A DNA stretch of 64,000 nt, taken from positions 124,001 through 188,000 of the forward strand of contig NZ_PTIX01000013.1 in assembly GCF_002934265.1 (NCBI RefSeq), in the 5' to 3' direction. Of the stretch, positions 8,183-20,368 are shown piece by piece. A program made the position numbers and the translations under genes. Source of the stretch: Actinokineospora auranticolor. Its GTDB lineage: Bacteria > Actinomycetota > Actinomycetes > Mycobacteriales > Pseudonocardiaceae. The first letter of the stretch is position 1; each line of letters opens with the position of its first letter. The notes under the pieces were generated by a model. That model did not search any database and was not told the DNA's origin. It saw nothing but the letters and a program-made list of their open reading frames with translations.

Positions 8183-8422
8183 TCTCAGGAAGGTAGCACG
8201 GACTTCGCGGGAAACGCTGTGCTGCCAACGTTCTCTCGATTGCCATGCGATTCACCGATAGCCGCCGGAGCCCCGGTCGTTCGTCCCTTTCGCGTCATAC
8301 GGGCGAAGTAGCCGCGGCGGACGTAGTGCGCGGATCTTCGGCGGGCGCCCCCTCGTCGCACTCGGCGTCCTCGGGCGCGGCGTCGACGGGCGGCACCCGG
8401 ACGCCGGGCGGGTACACGCACA

Positions 8423-9037
8423 TCAGGACGCCGCCGCGACGGTCGTGCCCCAGGTGAAACCGTCCGGGTCGGTGAAGGCGTCGGTGCCGCCGAGGGCGAT
8501 GCGGTGGGAGCCGGTGCCCTCGGGCGCCACACCGGCGTCCTTGGCGAGGGCCTTGCGGCGGTACAGGGCGAGCTTGACCGGAGCGGTGTCGAACTCGACG
8601 TACATCCGGGCGAAGCTCTTGCCCGCGGTCAACCCGTGGTCGAGGTAGAGCTTCTTGCTGGCGACCACATCGGCCACACCGAGCAGCAGCACGACGCTGT
8701 CGATCTCGCCGGTGGCCGGGCCGTTCTCCTTCTTCGCCGACGTCGCGACCTTCCAGATGGTGCCGTCCGGGGCCCGCACCACGCCGCCGTGGCCCCACAT
8801 GGACCTGGTGACGGGCTTGACGACCGTGGCGCCCGCCGCGGCGGCGGCGTCGACCAAGGCGCGGACGTCGGCGGGCCGCGACACCACCAGGGAGAGGGTG
8901 AAGCCGCGGAAGCCGGCGGTCGGCGCGTCCGAGGCCCGCAGGCGGAGGCGGTCGCCGAGCCCGAAGGCGGCGTAGAAGCGCTCCGCGGCGGTGACGTCGG
9001 TGACTTCCAGGGTGATGTGCTCGAGTGCGTTCGTCAT
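8423..9037 (-). CDS. VOC-family (glyoxalase/bleomycin-resistance fold) protein
   Basis: 204 residues composed of two VOC modules. The first starts with LEHITLEVTDVTAAERFYAAFGL and ends with RAPDGTIWKVATS; the second has IDSVVLLLGVADVVASKKLYLDHGL and ends TDPDGFTWGT. Such proteins are metal-dependent lyases, dioxygenases or antibiotic-binding resistance proteins; the sequence does not say which. It is transcribed away from the alpha/beta hydrolase at 9148, and the 110-bp shared promoter region carries an inverted repeat likely to be an operator for one or both. Confidence 0.85.
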   Translation of the reverse strand: MTNALEHITLEVTDVTAAERFYAAFGLGDRLRLRASDAPTAGFRGFTLSLVVSRPADVRALVDAAAAAGATVVKPVTRSMWGHGGVVRAPDGTIWKVATSAKKENGPATGEIDSVVLLLGVADVVASKKLYLDHGLTAGKSFARMYVEFDTAPVKLALYRRKALAKDAGVAPEGTGSHRIALGGTDAFTDPDGFTWGTTVAAAS

Positions 9038-9096
9038 GCCCCAAACGCTAGGCGCGGGCCGGTGACCTGCGCTTCTCCATTCCTGACCGTCTTATC

Positions 9097-9142
9097 GTTA
9101 CCTAAACACCCCCAAACAGGGTTGCATGAGGTTGTTAAGGTA
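9097..9142. promoter_or_regulatory. Inverted repeat in VOC/hydrolase divergent promoter
   Basis: TACCTAAACA (9099-9108) and TGTTAAGGTA (9133-9142) form an inverted repeat with one mismatch and a 24-bp centre, in a locally AT-rich stretch. The right half abuts the hydrolase start and contains its AAGG ribosome site, so a bound repressor would block that gene. Spacing and sequence resemble operators of MarR/HxlR/TetR-type repressors; no such regulator is encoded in the window. Confidence 0.45.
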
Positions 9143-9147
9143 CTTAT

Positions 9148-9984
9148 ATGACCATCTACAAGTCGGAGGCGGGGCAGCGGGAGATCCTGCGCCGCTACGA
9201 GCAGACCCTCGCCCACTGGCCGGTCCCGGCGTCCCGAGTCCGGGTACCGACCCGGGAGGGCGAGACGTTCGTGCTGGTGAGCGGCCCGGAGGACGCGCCG
9301 CCACTCCTACTCCTGCACGGCTCGGGCTCGAACGCGGCGATGTGGAGGGGCGACGTGGCAGCGTGGTCGGCGCACTTCCGCGTGCACGCCGTCGACATGA
9401 TCGGTGAACCCGGCCTCTCCTCCCCCGCCCGCCCCCCACTGGACTCGCCCGCCCACGCCCTGTGGCTCGACAACGTCCTCGACCACCTGGGCCTCGACCG
9501 GACCGCCATCACCGGCACCTCCCTAGGCGGCTGGCTGGCCCTGGACTACGCGACCCGACGACCGGAGCGGGTGGACCGCCTCGCCCTGCTGTGCCCGGGC
9601 GGCCTGGGGCGGCAGAAGGTGGGCTTCCTGTTCAAAGCGTTGCTGTACAAGCCTTTCGGCCGGTGGGGCATGAACCGGTCGTTGAAGGCGGTGGCGGGTG
9701 TGGACGTCCGGGAGACACCGGAGGTGGCGGACTACCTGGCCCTGATCTTCACCCACTTCCAGCCGCGCCGGGACCGCCTCCCGGTATTCCCGGACGAGTC
9801 CCTGCGCCGACTGACCATGCCGGTACTGGTGATCGTCGGCGCCCACGACGCCATGTTCGACTCCCACGACACCGCACGCCGGACCCGCGGCGCGGTACCG
9901 CACGCGGAGGTCCGGATCCTGCCGGACGTCGCGCACTCGATCATCGGCCAGACCGAACCGATCCTGGAGTTCCTGCGCTCCTGA
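9148..9984 (+). CDS. Alpha/beta-fold hydrolase
   Basis: 278-residue soluble hydrolase. The oxyanion region LLLLHGSGSNAAMW, nucleophile elbow GTSLGGWLA, acid region VIVGAHDAMFD and catalytic His in VAHSIIGQ form a complete Ser-Asp-His triad. A cap region (about residues 150-210) is rich in basic and aromatic residues. The ATG at 9148 has AAGG seven bases upstream. Substrate unknown; close family members include carboxylesterases and haloperoxidase-like enzymes. It may be co-regulated with the divergent VOC-family gene through the shared inverted repeat. Confidence 0.88.
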   Translation: MTIYKSEAGQREILRRYEQTLAHWPVPASRVRVPTREGETFVLVSGPEDAPPLLLLHGSGSNAAMWRGDVAAWSAHFRVHAVDMIGEPGLSSPARPPLDSPAHALWLDNVLDHLGLDRTAITGTSLGGWLALDYATRRPERVDRLALLCPGGLGRQKVGFLFKALLYKPFGRWGMNRSLKAVAGVDVRETPEVADYLALIFTHFQPRRDRLPVFPDESLRRLTMPVLVIVGAHDAMFDSHDTARRTRGAVPHAEVRILPDVAHSIIGQTEPILEFLRS

Positions 9985-10099
9985 AGGTCCGCGTCCCAGG
10001 TGGACCCTCATGGAACCGACCGTCGAACCGCGGCGCCTGTCCGGCAACCTGTCGCCACCACGAACGGGCGGACGTGCACGCGGGTCCGGCCGACGACCC

Positions 10100-10248
10100 C
10101 CTCACCTGGCGCGCCGCGCGTTGCGCCACTTCGGCGTCGAATACGAGCATGTGGTCTACCAGGGGGAAGTCCACCGCCTCAAGGAACACGAGCACCACTC
10201 GACCCGCACGACCGAACCAGGACCTGGCTCGACCACCTACTCGGATAA
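10100..10248 (+). pseudogene. C-terminal fragment of an S9-type peptidase
   Basis: A short stretch reads RRALRHFGVEYEHVVYQGEVHRLKEHEHH, matching the end of prolyl-oligopeptidase-family enzymes where the catalytic His normally sits in a GHG-like motif; here it reads EVHRL. After about 10205 the family's C-terminal end (RTWLDHLLG followed by a stop) continues in another frame. The rest of the peptidase is absent. This is a remnant left by deletion, between the hydrolase gene and the STAND gene. Confidence 0.5.
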
Positions 10249-10470
10249 GCCTGCCGGGAATCGCGTGTCCGATATTTGTCCTCGTTGTGCCAAATGCGCA
10301 GCACTGCGGATTCCCGACCCTCGGGTTAGGCCCGATGGGTGAAGTGGTTGCTGCCCGTCCCACCACCCGCGAACACAACCGTAACGTGACCGCGCAGACG
10401 TACGACATCCCGCGCGACGCGCTATCGGTCCGGTGGCGGCGCGCACCGGGACCAGGAGGTGAACCCCGCG

Positions 10471-13353
10471 ATGACCGCACCCGTCCACATCGTGTTCGTA
10501 CACGGCTTGTTCTCCTCCCCGGCGGTCTGGAACCGGTTCACCGAGCTTCTCGAGACGGACGAGGAGTTACGCGGGAAAGTCCGGGTCTCCACCTTCGAAT
10601 ACGTGTCGAAGAAATACTCGTTCCGGCCGAGCAGACGAATCCCCAACCTCGACGACGTCGCCGACAAGCTACGCACCACCTACACGACGAAACTCGCCGA
10701 TGCCGAACGTGTTGTCATCGTCGGCCACAGCCAGGGCGGCTTGGTGGTTCAGCGGTTCGTCACCCGCACACTCAACGACCGACAGGGAACCCAACTCGCC
10801 CGGATAAAACACATCGTGTTGTACGCGTGCCCCAACAACGGCTCCCAGTTCATGCTCACGATCCGCAAACTGCTGCTTTTCCGCAACAGCCAGGAACGCG
10901 CCCTGCGCCCCTACGCGGACGCGATCGCCGAGACCCAACGCACCGTGGTCCACGCGGTGATCAACGCGACCCGGGTCGGGGACTCCGAGTGCCCCATCCC
11001 ATTCACCGCGTGCGCGGGCGAGACCGACAACGTGGTGTCGCCCGCGTCCGCCCGCGCGGTCTTCCCGCACACCGAACGGGTCGAGGGCGACCACCGGACG
11101 ATCATCCAGCCCGATGACCACGACATGCTGGCCTACCGGGTGCTCAGCCAGGTGCTCGCCACCGTCGTCCCGCGACCACACCCCGATCAGCAGATCGCCG
11201 AACAGCCCGATCCCGGCCCCGCAGACCGGCCTCGGGCTGCGGCGGAGATCGATCCGCACGCCGCGGGAACCGTGACGCCGCCGTTCGGGCGCCTGCCCAG
11301 GCACCTCTACGGGCGCGACAAGGTCGTTGCCGAAGTCCTCACCGATCCGCGCGCCGTGTGGGTGCTCAGCGGCATGGGCGGGTGCGGCAAGAGCAGCGTG
11401 GCCCTGGAGATCACCCACCGGGCCCGGCGCGACGGCAGACGAGTCTGGTGGGTCGACGAGACCAGGCTGGCTTCCGGGATGCGCCTGGTGGCCCTCGACC
11501 TCGGCGGATCGGAATCGGAGACCGCTCGGGCTTGGCGCCGGGGTACCGGACCGGACCTGGTGTGGCGGCTGTTGGAGGCGTACCCGCACCCCTGGCTGCT
11601 GGTGTTCGACAACGTCGACAACACCGAGCGCATGGGCGCGGGAGCGCCGGTGGCCGATGGGACCGGGTGGCTGCGCCCACTGATGAGCGAGCTCGGAGCG
11701 GTCCTGGTCACCAGCCGGATCCAGGAGCGGCGGACCTGGGGCCAGTGGTGTGAGCTGCGGGTTCTGCGTGGGCTGGAGCCCGTCGACGGTGCGGCGGTGC
11801 TCATGGACCACGTCCCGGAAGCCGGGACGAACGAACAGGCCCGGCTGCTCTCCGCGGACCTGGGCGGGCTTCCGCTGGCGCTGCGGGCGGCGGGCGACTA
11901 CCTCGACTCCGTGCGGGAGGGCATGCTCCCACCCACCGACGGCATCACGGATTTCGCTACCTACCGCGCGGCGATGCGGGACCGGTTCCAGGCACCCGCG
12001 GGTTCTCGGGAATGGGGCGACGAGCCACTCGGGCTGGACCCGGTCCGCGAGGTGTTCCAGCTATCCCTCAACCTGCTCACGGCGAGTGGCGTGCCGCAAG
12101 CGCCCGTGCTGCTGAAACTGCTGGGGTGCCTGAGCGTCATGCCGATCCCACACCACTTGCTGCTCGACACCGAGGCCGCGACGGGATCCGCGCTGCTGGG
12201 CCGGTTCACCCCGGATGAACGCCGACGCGCGCTCGTAGGGCTGAAACAGCTCGGCTTGGTCTCCCCGCAACCGTTCGAACGGGTGGACGACCCCCGGCTC
12301 ACCGCCGCGATCTCGCTGCACCCGGTCGTGCACGGGTTGCTGCGCGAGGACCCGCAAGTGCGGGCCCGGCGCGGCGAGTTCTACGGCCTGAACGTGCGGA
12401 TGATGATCGAGGCCACGGCCGCGCACGAACCCGACCACGCGGAGAACTGGGCGGTGTGGGACATCATCGCCCCACACGCTTTCGAGGTTTGCCGCGCCGT
12501 CCTGGTGCGCGGCACGCCGCCCACCGACCGAAAGGTCGTGGCGGATGCCCTCGAGCTGACCCGGCTGACCGTGCGGTACCTCATCGCGATCGGCCTGCTC
12601 ACCCCGGCGCGCGAACTCCTCGACGGCGTGCTCGGCAGGCTCGACACCATCGGCTTCGACCGCGACGACCGCGAGGTGCTGGGGCCGCGCCACGAGCACG
12701 GCCGCATCGAACTGGAGGCGGAGCGCCCGGGCATCGCCGAGCGGGAGTTCCGGGAGGTGGTCGATGCGCGGTCCAAGGTACTCGGCGAGGACCACGCCGA
12801 CACGCTCGCCAGCAGGCACAAGCTGGCCAAGGCGCTGCTCGAGCAGGCGCGATGGGAAGAGGTCGAGCCACTGCTGCGCTCGATCGTGCGGGCGGAGTAC
12901 TTCGTGCGCGGCCCGGAGCACCCCGACACGCTGGCCGTGCGGCACAGCCTGGCCCGCACGGTCTACCACCTCGGCGGCCTGACCGAGGCGGAGGCGATGA
13001 TCCGGGACGTCCTCGAGGTCCGCGAACGGCTCTGGTCGAGGGGCGGCCCGGAAACCCTGGCGGTGTACCGGACGCTGGGGGTGATCCTGCTGAAGTCGGG
13101 GCGGGCGCCGGAGGCGGAGCGGGCCTTCAAGACCGCCTTGGCCGCGGTGCGCAAACGCGATTCGCCCATCGCGATGAACCTGCGGTACAGCCTCGCCATG
13201 GCGCACCTCGACCTCGGCCGGACCGAAGAGGTGGTGGAGGACCTGGTCGACCTGCTGGCGCACCAGGCGAAAGTGCTGGGACCGGAGCACCAAGCCACGG
13301 GCCGGACACGCGAACTTCTGGAGAGGACCAAAGATATGATGACTGACTCTTAG
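10471..13353 (+). CDS. Alpha/beta hydrolase-NB-ARC-TPR STAND protein
   Basis: 960 residues from the ATG at 10471, chosen because a perfect AGGAGGTGA lies nine bases upstream (a GTG at 10459 falls inside that site). N-terminal lipase-like domain (about 1-245): VFVHGLFSSP, nucleophile GHSQGG (Ser about 86), acid in ETDNVVSP (about 183) and His in EGDHRTI (about 206), so the triad looks complete. NB-ARC domain (about 270-560): P-loop GMGGCGKSS (about 300-308), Walker B WLLVFDN, LVTSR and GLPLAL. The C-terminal ~270 residues are kinesin-light-chain-type TPRs (repeated HPDTL..R..LA). Known family logic: the TPR sensor releases the NTPase, which oligomerises and activates the effector, here an esterase. 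Such proteins act in bacterial antiphage or programmed-death systems. That role here is inference. Confidence 0.85.
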   Translation: MTAPVHIVFVHGLFSSPAVWNRFTELLETDEELRGKVRVSTFEYVSKKYSFRPSRRIPNLDDVADKLRTTYTTKLADAERVVIVGHSQGGLVVQRFVTRTLNDRQGTQLARIKHIVLYACPNNGSQFMLTIRKLLLFRNSQERALRPYADAIAETQRTVVHAVINATRVGDSECPIPFTACAGETDNVVSPASARAVFPHTERVEGDHRTIIQPDDHDMLAYRVLSQVLATVVPRPHPDQQIAEQPDPGPADRPRAAAEIDPHAAGTVTPPFGRLPRHLYGRDKVVAEVLTDPRAVWVLSGMGGCGKSSVALEITHRARRDGRRVWWVDETRLASGMRLVALDLGGSESETARAWRRGTGPDLVWRLLEAYPHPWLLVFDNVDNTERMGAGAPVADGTGWLRPLMSELGAVLVTSRIQERRTWGQWCELRVLRGLEPVDGAAVLMDHVPEAGTNEQARLLSADLGGLPLALRAAGDYLDSVREGMLPPTDGITDFATYRAAMRDRFQAPAGSREWGDEPLGLDPVREVFQLSLNLLTASGVPQAPVLLKLLGCLSVMPIPHHLLLDTEAATGSALLGRFTPDERRRALVGLKQLGLVSPQPFERVDDPRLTAAISLHPVVHGLLREDPQVRARRGEFYGLNVRMMIEATAAHEPDHAENWAVWDIIAPHAFEVCRAVLVRGTPPTDRKVVADALELTRLTVRYLIAIGLLTPARELLDGVLGRLDTIGFDRDDREVLGPRHEHGRIELEAERPGIAEREFREVVDARSKVLGEDHADTLASRHKLAKALLEQARWEEVEPLLRSIVRAEYFVRGPEHPDTLAVRHSLARTVYHLGGLTEAEAMIRDVLEVRERLWSRGGPETLAVYRTLGVILLKSGRAPEAERAFKTALAAVRKRDSPIAMNLRYSLAMAHLDLGRTEEVVEDLVDLLAHQAKVLGPEHQATGRTRELLERTKDMMTDS

Positions 13354-13374
13354 TGGAGTTTTAATCCACTCTTC

Positions 13375-13386
13375 ACTCGATCGAGT
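13375..13386. promoter_or_regulatory. Palindrome ACTCGATCGAGT after the STAND gene
   Basis: Perfect 12-bp palindrome 90 bp upstream of the small peptide gene. An AT-looped hairpin (AGTGGA/TCCACT, 13352-13370) overlapping the STAND stop codon precedes it. The region between 13354 and 13475 is AT-richer than its surroundings. Possible operator or weak terminator. Confidence 0.3.
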
Positions 13387-13475
13387 ACCCTGACGGTGTG
13401 GTGTACGGTTGTATCGCGACACGAAAGCGTAGACACGAGGACAGACACAAGGACGCATCAGACAGGAGAACCGAT

Positions 13476-13643
13476 ATGGTTGCAGGAAAGCCAGAAGATA
13501 TGATTATCGGCGCCCGGGAAATCGCGGGCCATGACGAGACATCCGCCTCTCGGCTGGAAATGGCGCAGCGGCTGGTCCGCGAAACACTCGACGCCGACCA
13601 CGGCGCCATGGAGCTCGACCTGCGGATGTACCGGGGGTGCTGA
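13476..13643 (+). CDS. 55-residue acidic peptide, unknown
   Basis: ATG at 13476 preceded by AGGAGAACCGAT, a good ribosome site. The product is a soluble, acidic peptide with an amphipathic middle (SASRLEMAQRLVRETLDADHG) and a C-terminal end MELDLRMYRGC with a single Cys. No signal peptide. It lies between the STAND gene and a 2OG-Fe(II) oxygenase on the same strand. It could be a regulator or partner of the STAND protein or a precursor peptide acted on by the oxygenase; there is no direct evidence for either. The longer open frame reaching back to 13398 lacks a ribosome site. Confidence 0.55.
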   Translation: MVAGKPEDMIIGAREIAGHDETSASRLEMAQRLVRETLDADHGAMELDLRMYRGC

Positions 13644-13810
13644 GCACGACCACGCGTGCGGTTGTTGACAAAAAATGGACCCGCCACGCCGGTTACATTG
13701 CTCTATCAGTGGCATTGGCGCAGCTGGGCGTGGAGCCGGGTCGCGCTCCGTGTTACCTTCGCCGCACCGATCGGACGATCGGAAAAGAGTGCGAGGATGT
13801 GGAGCGGCCC

Positions 13811-14617
13811 ATGATCTCCGCGGCAACCCATGACCCTTTCTTCACCACCGTCACCTCGTCCGCGTTCCACCGGGACGCCATCGCCGATCTCGCGGCGGGC
13901 CGCACCGCCGCGATCCGGGTCCCGGACCTGCTCCCCGCCCACGAGTGCGCCGAGATCATGCGGGCGCTGTCCGAACGGGCGTTCGACACCTACGACACCG
14001 ACCGGATCCAGCCCGCGGTCATGCGCTGCGGGGTGGGGGTGAGCGACCACCGCGCGGACGGCCGGATCGCGCCGAGCTACTGGACCGCTTTGCTGGCGAG
14101 CAGACGAATGTGGCAGGACCTGGACCTGCCGTTCGACCCGTTCGAGCGGTGCCGCACGGCGTTGGGGGCGCACTGGCCGCACCCGGTGCTGGTGGGCCGC
14201 TCCGGCGGACGCGAGATGGGCCCCGGCGTGGCCCGCGAACCGAACGGCGGCTTCCAGATCCACTTCGATGACGCGATCCGGGAGTTCACCGGGAACCTGC
14301 TGGACGCCAACCTGATCGCGCAGTTCGCGTTCAACCTCTACCTCAGCGTCCCTGACCGGGGCGGCGAGACCGTGATCTGGCGCCACCGCTGGCACCCCGA
14401 CGACGAACGGCTCCGGCTCCCGCACGCCTCCTACGGCTACGCCGAGTCCGTCGTCGGCGACGCCGAGGCACTGCTGATCCGCCCGGTCGTCGGCGAGGCC
14501 CTGCTGCTGGACCCCCGCAACTTCCACGCCGTACGACCGGGCCAGGGCGCGCGCCGGGTCGCCTTGGGGTTCTCCGTGGGCATGGCGGACTCGGGAGAAC
14601 TCCTGGTGTGGGGATGA
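13811..14617 (+). CDS. 2-oxoglutarate/Fe(II)-dependent oxygenase
   Basis: 268 residues from the ATG at 13811, with GGAG six bases upstream; the open frame extends back to 13637 without a good start. The iron-binding facial triad is visible: HFD in FQIHFDD (about residue 152) and the distal His in NFHAVRPG about 80 residues later, followed by the 2OG-binding Arg in GARRVALGF. A double-stranded beta-helix is expected. The C-terminal GFSVGM stretch resembles prolyl-4-hydroxylase-like members. It may hydroxylate or desaturate a peptide or small molecule; the 55-residue peptide encoded 168 bp upstream is one candidate. It ends about 100 bp before the terminator shared with the biosynthetic region. 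Confidence 0.8.
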   Translation: MISAATHDPFFTTVTSSAFHRDAIADLAAGRTAAIRVPDLLPAHECAEIMRALSERAFDTYDTDRIQPAVMRCGVGVSDHRADGRIAPSYWTALLASRRMWQDLDLPFDPFERCRTALGAHWPHPVLVGRSGGREMGPGVAREPNGGFQIHFDDAIREFTGNLLDANLIAQFAFNLYLSVPDRGGETVIWRHRWHPDDERLRLPHASYGYAESVVGDAEALLIRPVVGEALLLDPRNFHAVRPGQGARRVALGFSVGMADSGELLVWG

Positions 14618-14719
14618 CCTGCGGCCCCGCCCGCGCACACCCGATGCGCCACCGCCGGTCGATGAGTGACCATAGTGGAGTGAACGAGCGCGGTTCGGTG
14701 GACACCACGCCGGTGGGCG

Positions 14720-14761
14720 GTGTGGTCCTGCCACCGGAGGGGGCCGGTGGCAGGACCACAC
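14720..14761. terminator. 18-bp hairpin between convergent genes
   Basis: Perfect stem GTGTGGTCCTGCCACCGG pairing with its complement across a 6-nt loop (AGGGGG). It sits between the 2OG oxygenase (plus strand) and the tautomerase (minus strand) and can serve as a bidirectional terminator. Confidence 0.75.
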
Positions 14762-14764
14762 TGG

Positions 14765-14989
14765 TCAGTAGCCGGGCTTGCGGATCAGCAGTTCCGCCCG
14801 GTCGGTGATCTCCGGACCGTAGACCCGCTCCGTCCAGACCTCCGGCCCCACCGGTTCCAGCGCGATCGACACCGCCTTCTCCTGGCAGCCGAAGGCCTCC
14901 ATGATGACCGCGGTCAGCGCGGTCGACAGCCGCTCCGTCTGGGCCTCGGTCAGCTCGGCCGGGAAGTGCTTGACATTCACGTGCGGCAT
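14765..14989 (-). CDS. pptA: 4-oxalocrotonate tautomerase-family protein (PptA/YdcE-like)
   Basis: 74 residues beginning MPHVNVKHFP; removal of Met would expose the catalytic Pro1 of the tautomerase superfamily. The middle (AVSIALEPVGPEVW) and end (ELLIRKPGY) match the PptA/YdcE subfamily in pattern and length. AGGAGGAG precedes the ATG. It starts 28 bp after the NRPS stop and probably shares its transcript, so it may tautomerise an intermediate or shunt product of that enzyme; this link is positional only. Confidence 0.82.
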   Translation of the reverse strand: MPHVNVKHFPAELTEAQTERLSTALTAVIMEAFGCQEKAVSIALEPVGPEVWTERVYGPEITDRAELLIRKPGY

Positions 14990-15017
14990 GGCTCCTCCTC
15001 CTGCGGTCAGGCCGGGG

Positions 15018-18881
<3,864 letters not shown>

Positions 18882-18931
18882 GTGCGACCCCCTTCGTGGA
18901 CAACGGCTACACGCCAAGGTTGGGGATCGAC

Positions 18932-18960
18932 GCTGTCCGTCCGCCATCGACCGCCTATCG
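18932..18960 (-). promoter_or_regulatory. SARP-type box upstream of the NRPS
   Basis: Read toward the NRPS, heptamers CGATAGG, CGATGGC and GGACAGC follow one another at exact 11-bp intervals with 4-bp spacers (CGGT, GGAC). Direct heptamer repeats with 11-bp period in the -35 region are the recognised binding pattern of SARP regulators. The same heptamer pattern recurs at 24579 and 29793, so the local AfsR-type SARP is the natural candidate activator. Confidence 0.6.
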
Positions 18961-18984
18961 GTCACGGTAGAGGACAAACACCAA

Positions 18985-19035
18985 ACGCCGGGTGCGTGAA
19001 CCCGTTAACTGGTAACGGATTCACGCACCCGGCGT
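18985..19035 (-). terminator. Long hairpin after MFS gene, before NRPS promoter
   Basis: ACGCCGGGTGCGTGAA-type arms pairing over about 22 bp with one mismatch and a 5-nt loop, starting 20 bp beyond the MFS stop. It separates the cysE-cysK-ATP-grasp-MFS operon from the NRPS promoter. Confidence 0.75.
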
Positions 19036-19054
19036 ATAGTCCATAAAGGACTCG

Positions 19055-20368
19055 TCAACGCACGGAGACCGACCGGGCCGACACGATGGTTTCAACCGCA
19101 ACAGGTCCACCGACGACAGGTTCGCCCATCACGGTTTCCACCGGACGCGGCACGGCGGCGGTGACCACCGCCTTCGGCCGCACCGCGTCCGCGGGCAAGC
19201 GCGGCTCAAGCCGCACCATGGCGGCGGCCGAGCCGACCACACCGGCGGCCAGGACCAGCCACATGCCGATCGCCGACGCGGACAGCAGCGCGGTCAGCAC
19301 CGCCGGGGCCAGCGCCGTGGGAATGGCCCACGAGAACTGGTAAACCGACAGGTGCCGCCCGCGCGTCTCGACCGGCGCGGCCGAGGACACCAGCGCCGAC
19401 GCGGTGGCGCCGTGCATCAGCTCGCCCGCGGTGAACAGCGCCGTGGCCACGAACGAGCCGACCAGCAGCACCGCCGTCGCCGAGGACACCGCGCCGAGCA
19501 AGGCGAACAGCACGAACGACGCGCCGATCACCAGCGCGCCCAGCGCGGTGGCCCGGGTGCGGCGGTAGCGCACCAGCATCCGGGTGACCGGGATCTGCAG
19601 CACCGCGATGCCGATGGTGTTCACCGCGTAGAGCGCGCCGACCAGACCGGTCGCGGCGTGCAGCTGCTGGGTGATGTACACCGGCAGCGCCACCGCCAGC
19701 ACCATGTACCCGAACGCGATCGGCACGTTGACCAGCGCCAGGGCGAGGAACGGCTTGTTCGCGAACACCTCGCGGTAGCCGCCCTTGATCGCGGCCCGAC
19801 CGCGCCGACCGCGCGCGGGCAGCGGGATGGTGCCGATGATCACCGCGGCGGCCAGGTACGCGACCCCGGTGGCCAGCACGATCCCCGTGTAGGCCGCGTC
19901 GCTGCCGATGGTCAGCGCGCCGCCCGCGGCGAGGCCGCCGAGGCCCAAGCCCGCGTTGCGCATGCTGCGCTGCGCGGCCAGCAGCTTGTCCCGCGCCGTG
20001 CCCTCGGCGATCTCGGCGACCAGCGCCTGGATCGACGGTGGGAACGAGCCGTCGCCGACCGCCACCAGGGCGACCGCCAGGAACATCGTGGTCGCCGAGT
20101 CGACCAGCGGGTAGGCGGCGAACCCGACGGCCCGCAGCACGTACCCGCCGACCACCACCGACCGCGCGCCCAGCCGGTCCACCAGCGTGCCCGCGATCGG
20201 GTTGCCGACCAGCGCGAACAGCGCCCCGGCCGTCATGACCACCCCGACCTGGGCGATGGGCATGCCGGTGACGTGGTGGAAGTACAGCAGCGACAGCGGC
20301 AGGTACAGCCCCGCCCCGGTCGCGTCCACCGCCATCCCGACCAGGTACCGCGTCCTCGACCCGCTCAT
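19055..20368 (-). CDS. MFS transporter
   Basis: 437-residue 12-helix major facilitator protein, last gene of a coupled operon. Its ATG (20368) overlaps the upstream ATP-grasp stop by ATGA. Family signs include GNPIAGTLVDRLGARSVVVGG between helices 2 and 3 (an A-like motif) and a central cytoplasmic loop with basic RGRRGRAAIKGGYREVF. A hydrophilic C-terminal tail of about 40 residues follows the last helix. It most likely exports the product of the two ATP-grasp ligases encoded just upstream, as BacE does for bacilysin; the assignment is by position. Confidence 0.88.
   Translation of the reverse strand: MSGSRTRYLVGMAVDATGAGLYLPLSLLYFHHVTGMPIAQVGVVMTAGALFALVGNPIAGTLVDRLGARSVVVGGYVLRAVGFAAYPLVDSATTMFLAVALVAVGDGSFPPSIQALVAEIAEGTARDKLLAAQRSMRNAGLGLGGLAAGGALTIGSDAAYTGIVLATGVAYLAAAVIIGTIPLPARGRRGRAAIKGGYREVFANKPFLALALVNVPIAFGYMVLAVALPVYITQQLHAATGLVGALYAVNTIGIAVLQIPVTRMLVRYRRTRATALGALVIGASFVLFALLGAVSSATAVLLVGSFVATALFTAGELMHGATASALVSSAAPVETRGRHLSVYQFSWAIPTALAPAVLTALLSASAIGMWLVLAAGVVGSAAAMVRLEPRLPADAVRPKAVVTAAVPRPVETVMGEPVVGGPVAVETIVSARSVSVR

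Noticed and set aside
8250-8275. A CGATAGC heptamer near 8256 resembling the SARP sites
   Set aside because: No second heptamer at 11 bp; a single 7-mer is expected by chance in this sequence.
13659-13700. TTGACA at 13665 as a -35 for the 2OG oxygenase
   Set aside because: The nearest TACATT-like -10 is 23 bp away, too far for a standard promoter.
18882-18977. Upstream ATG start for the NRPS
   Set aside because: It would place the SARP-type repeats inside the coding region and lacks a ribosome site; GTG 18881 has AAGGGGG and gives the length expected for BpsA/IndC.
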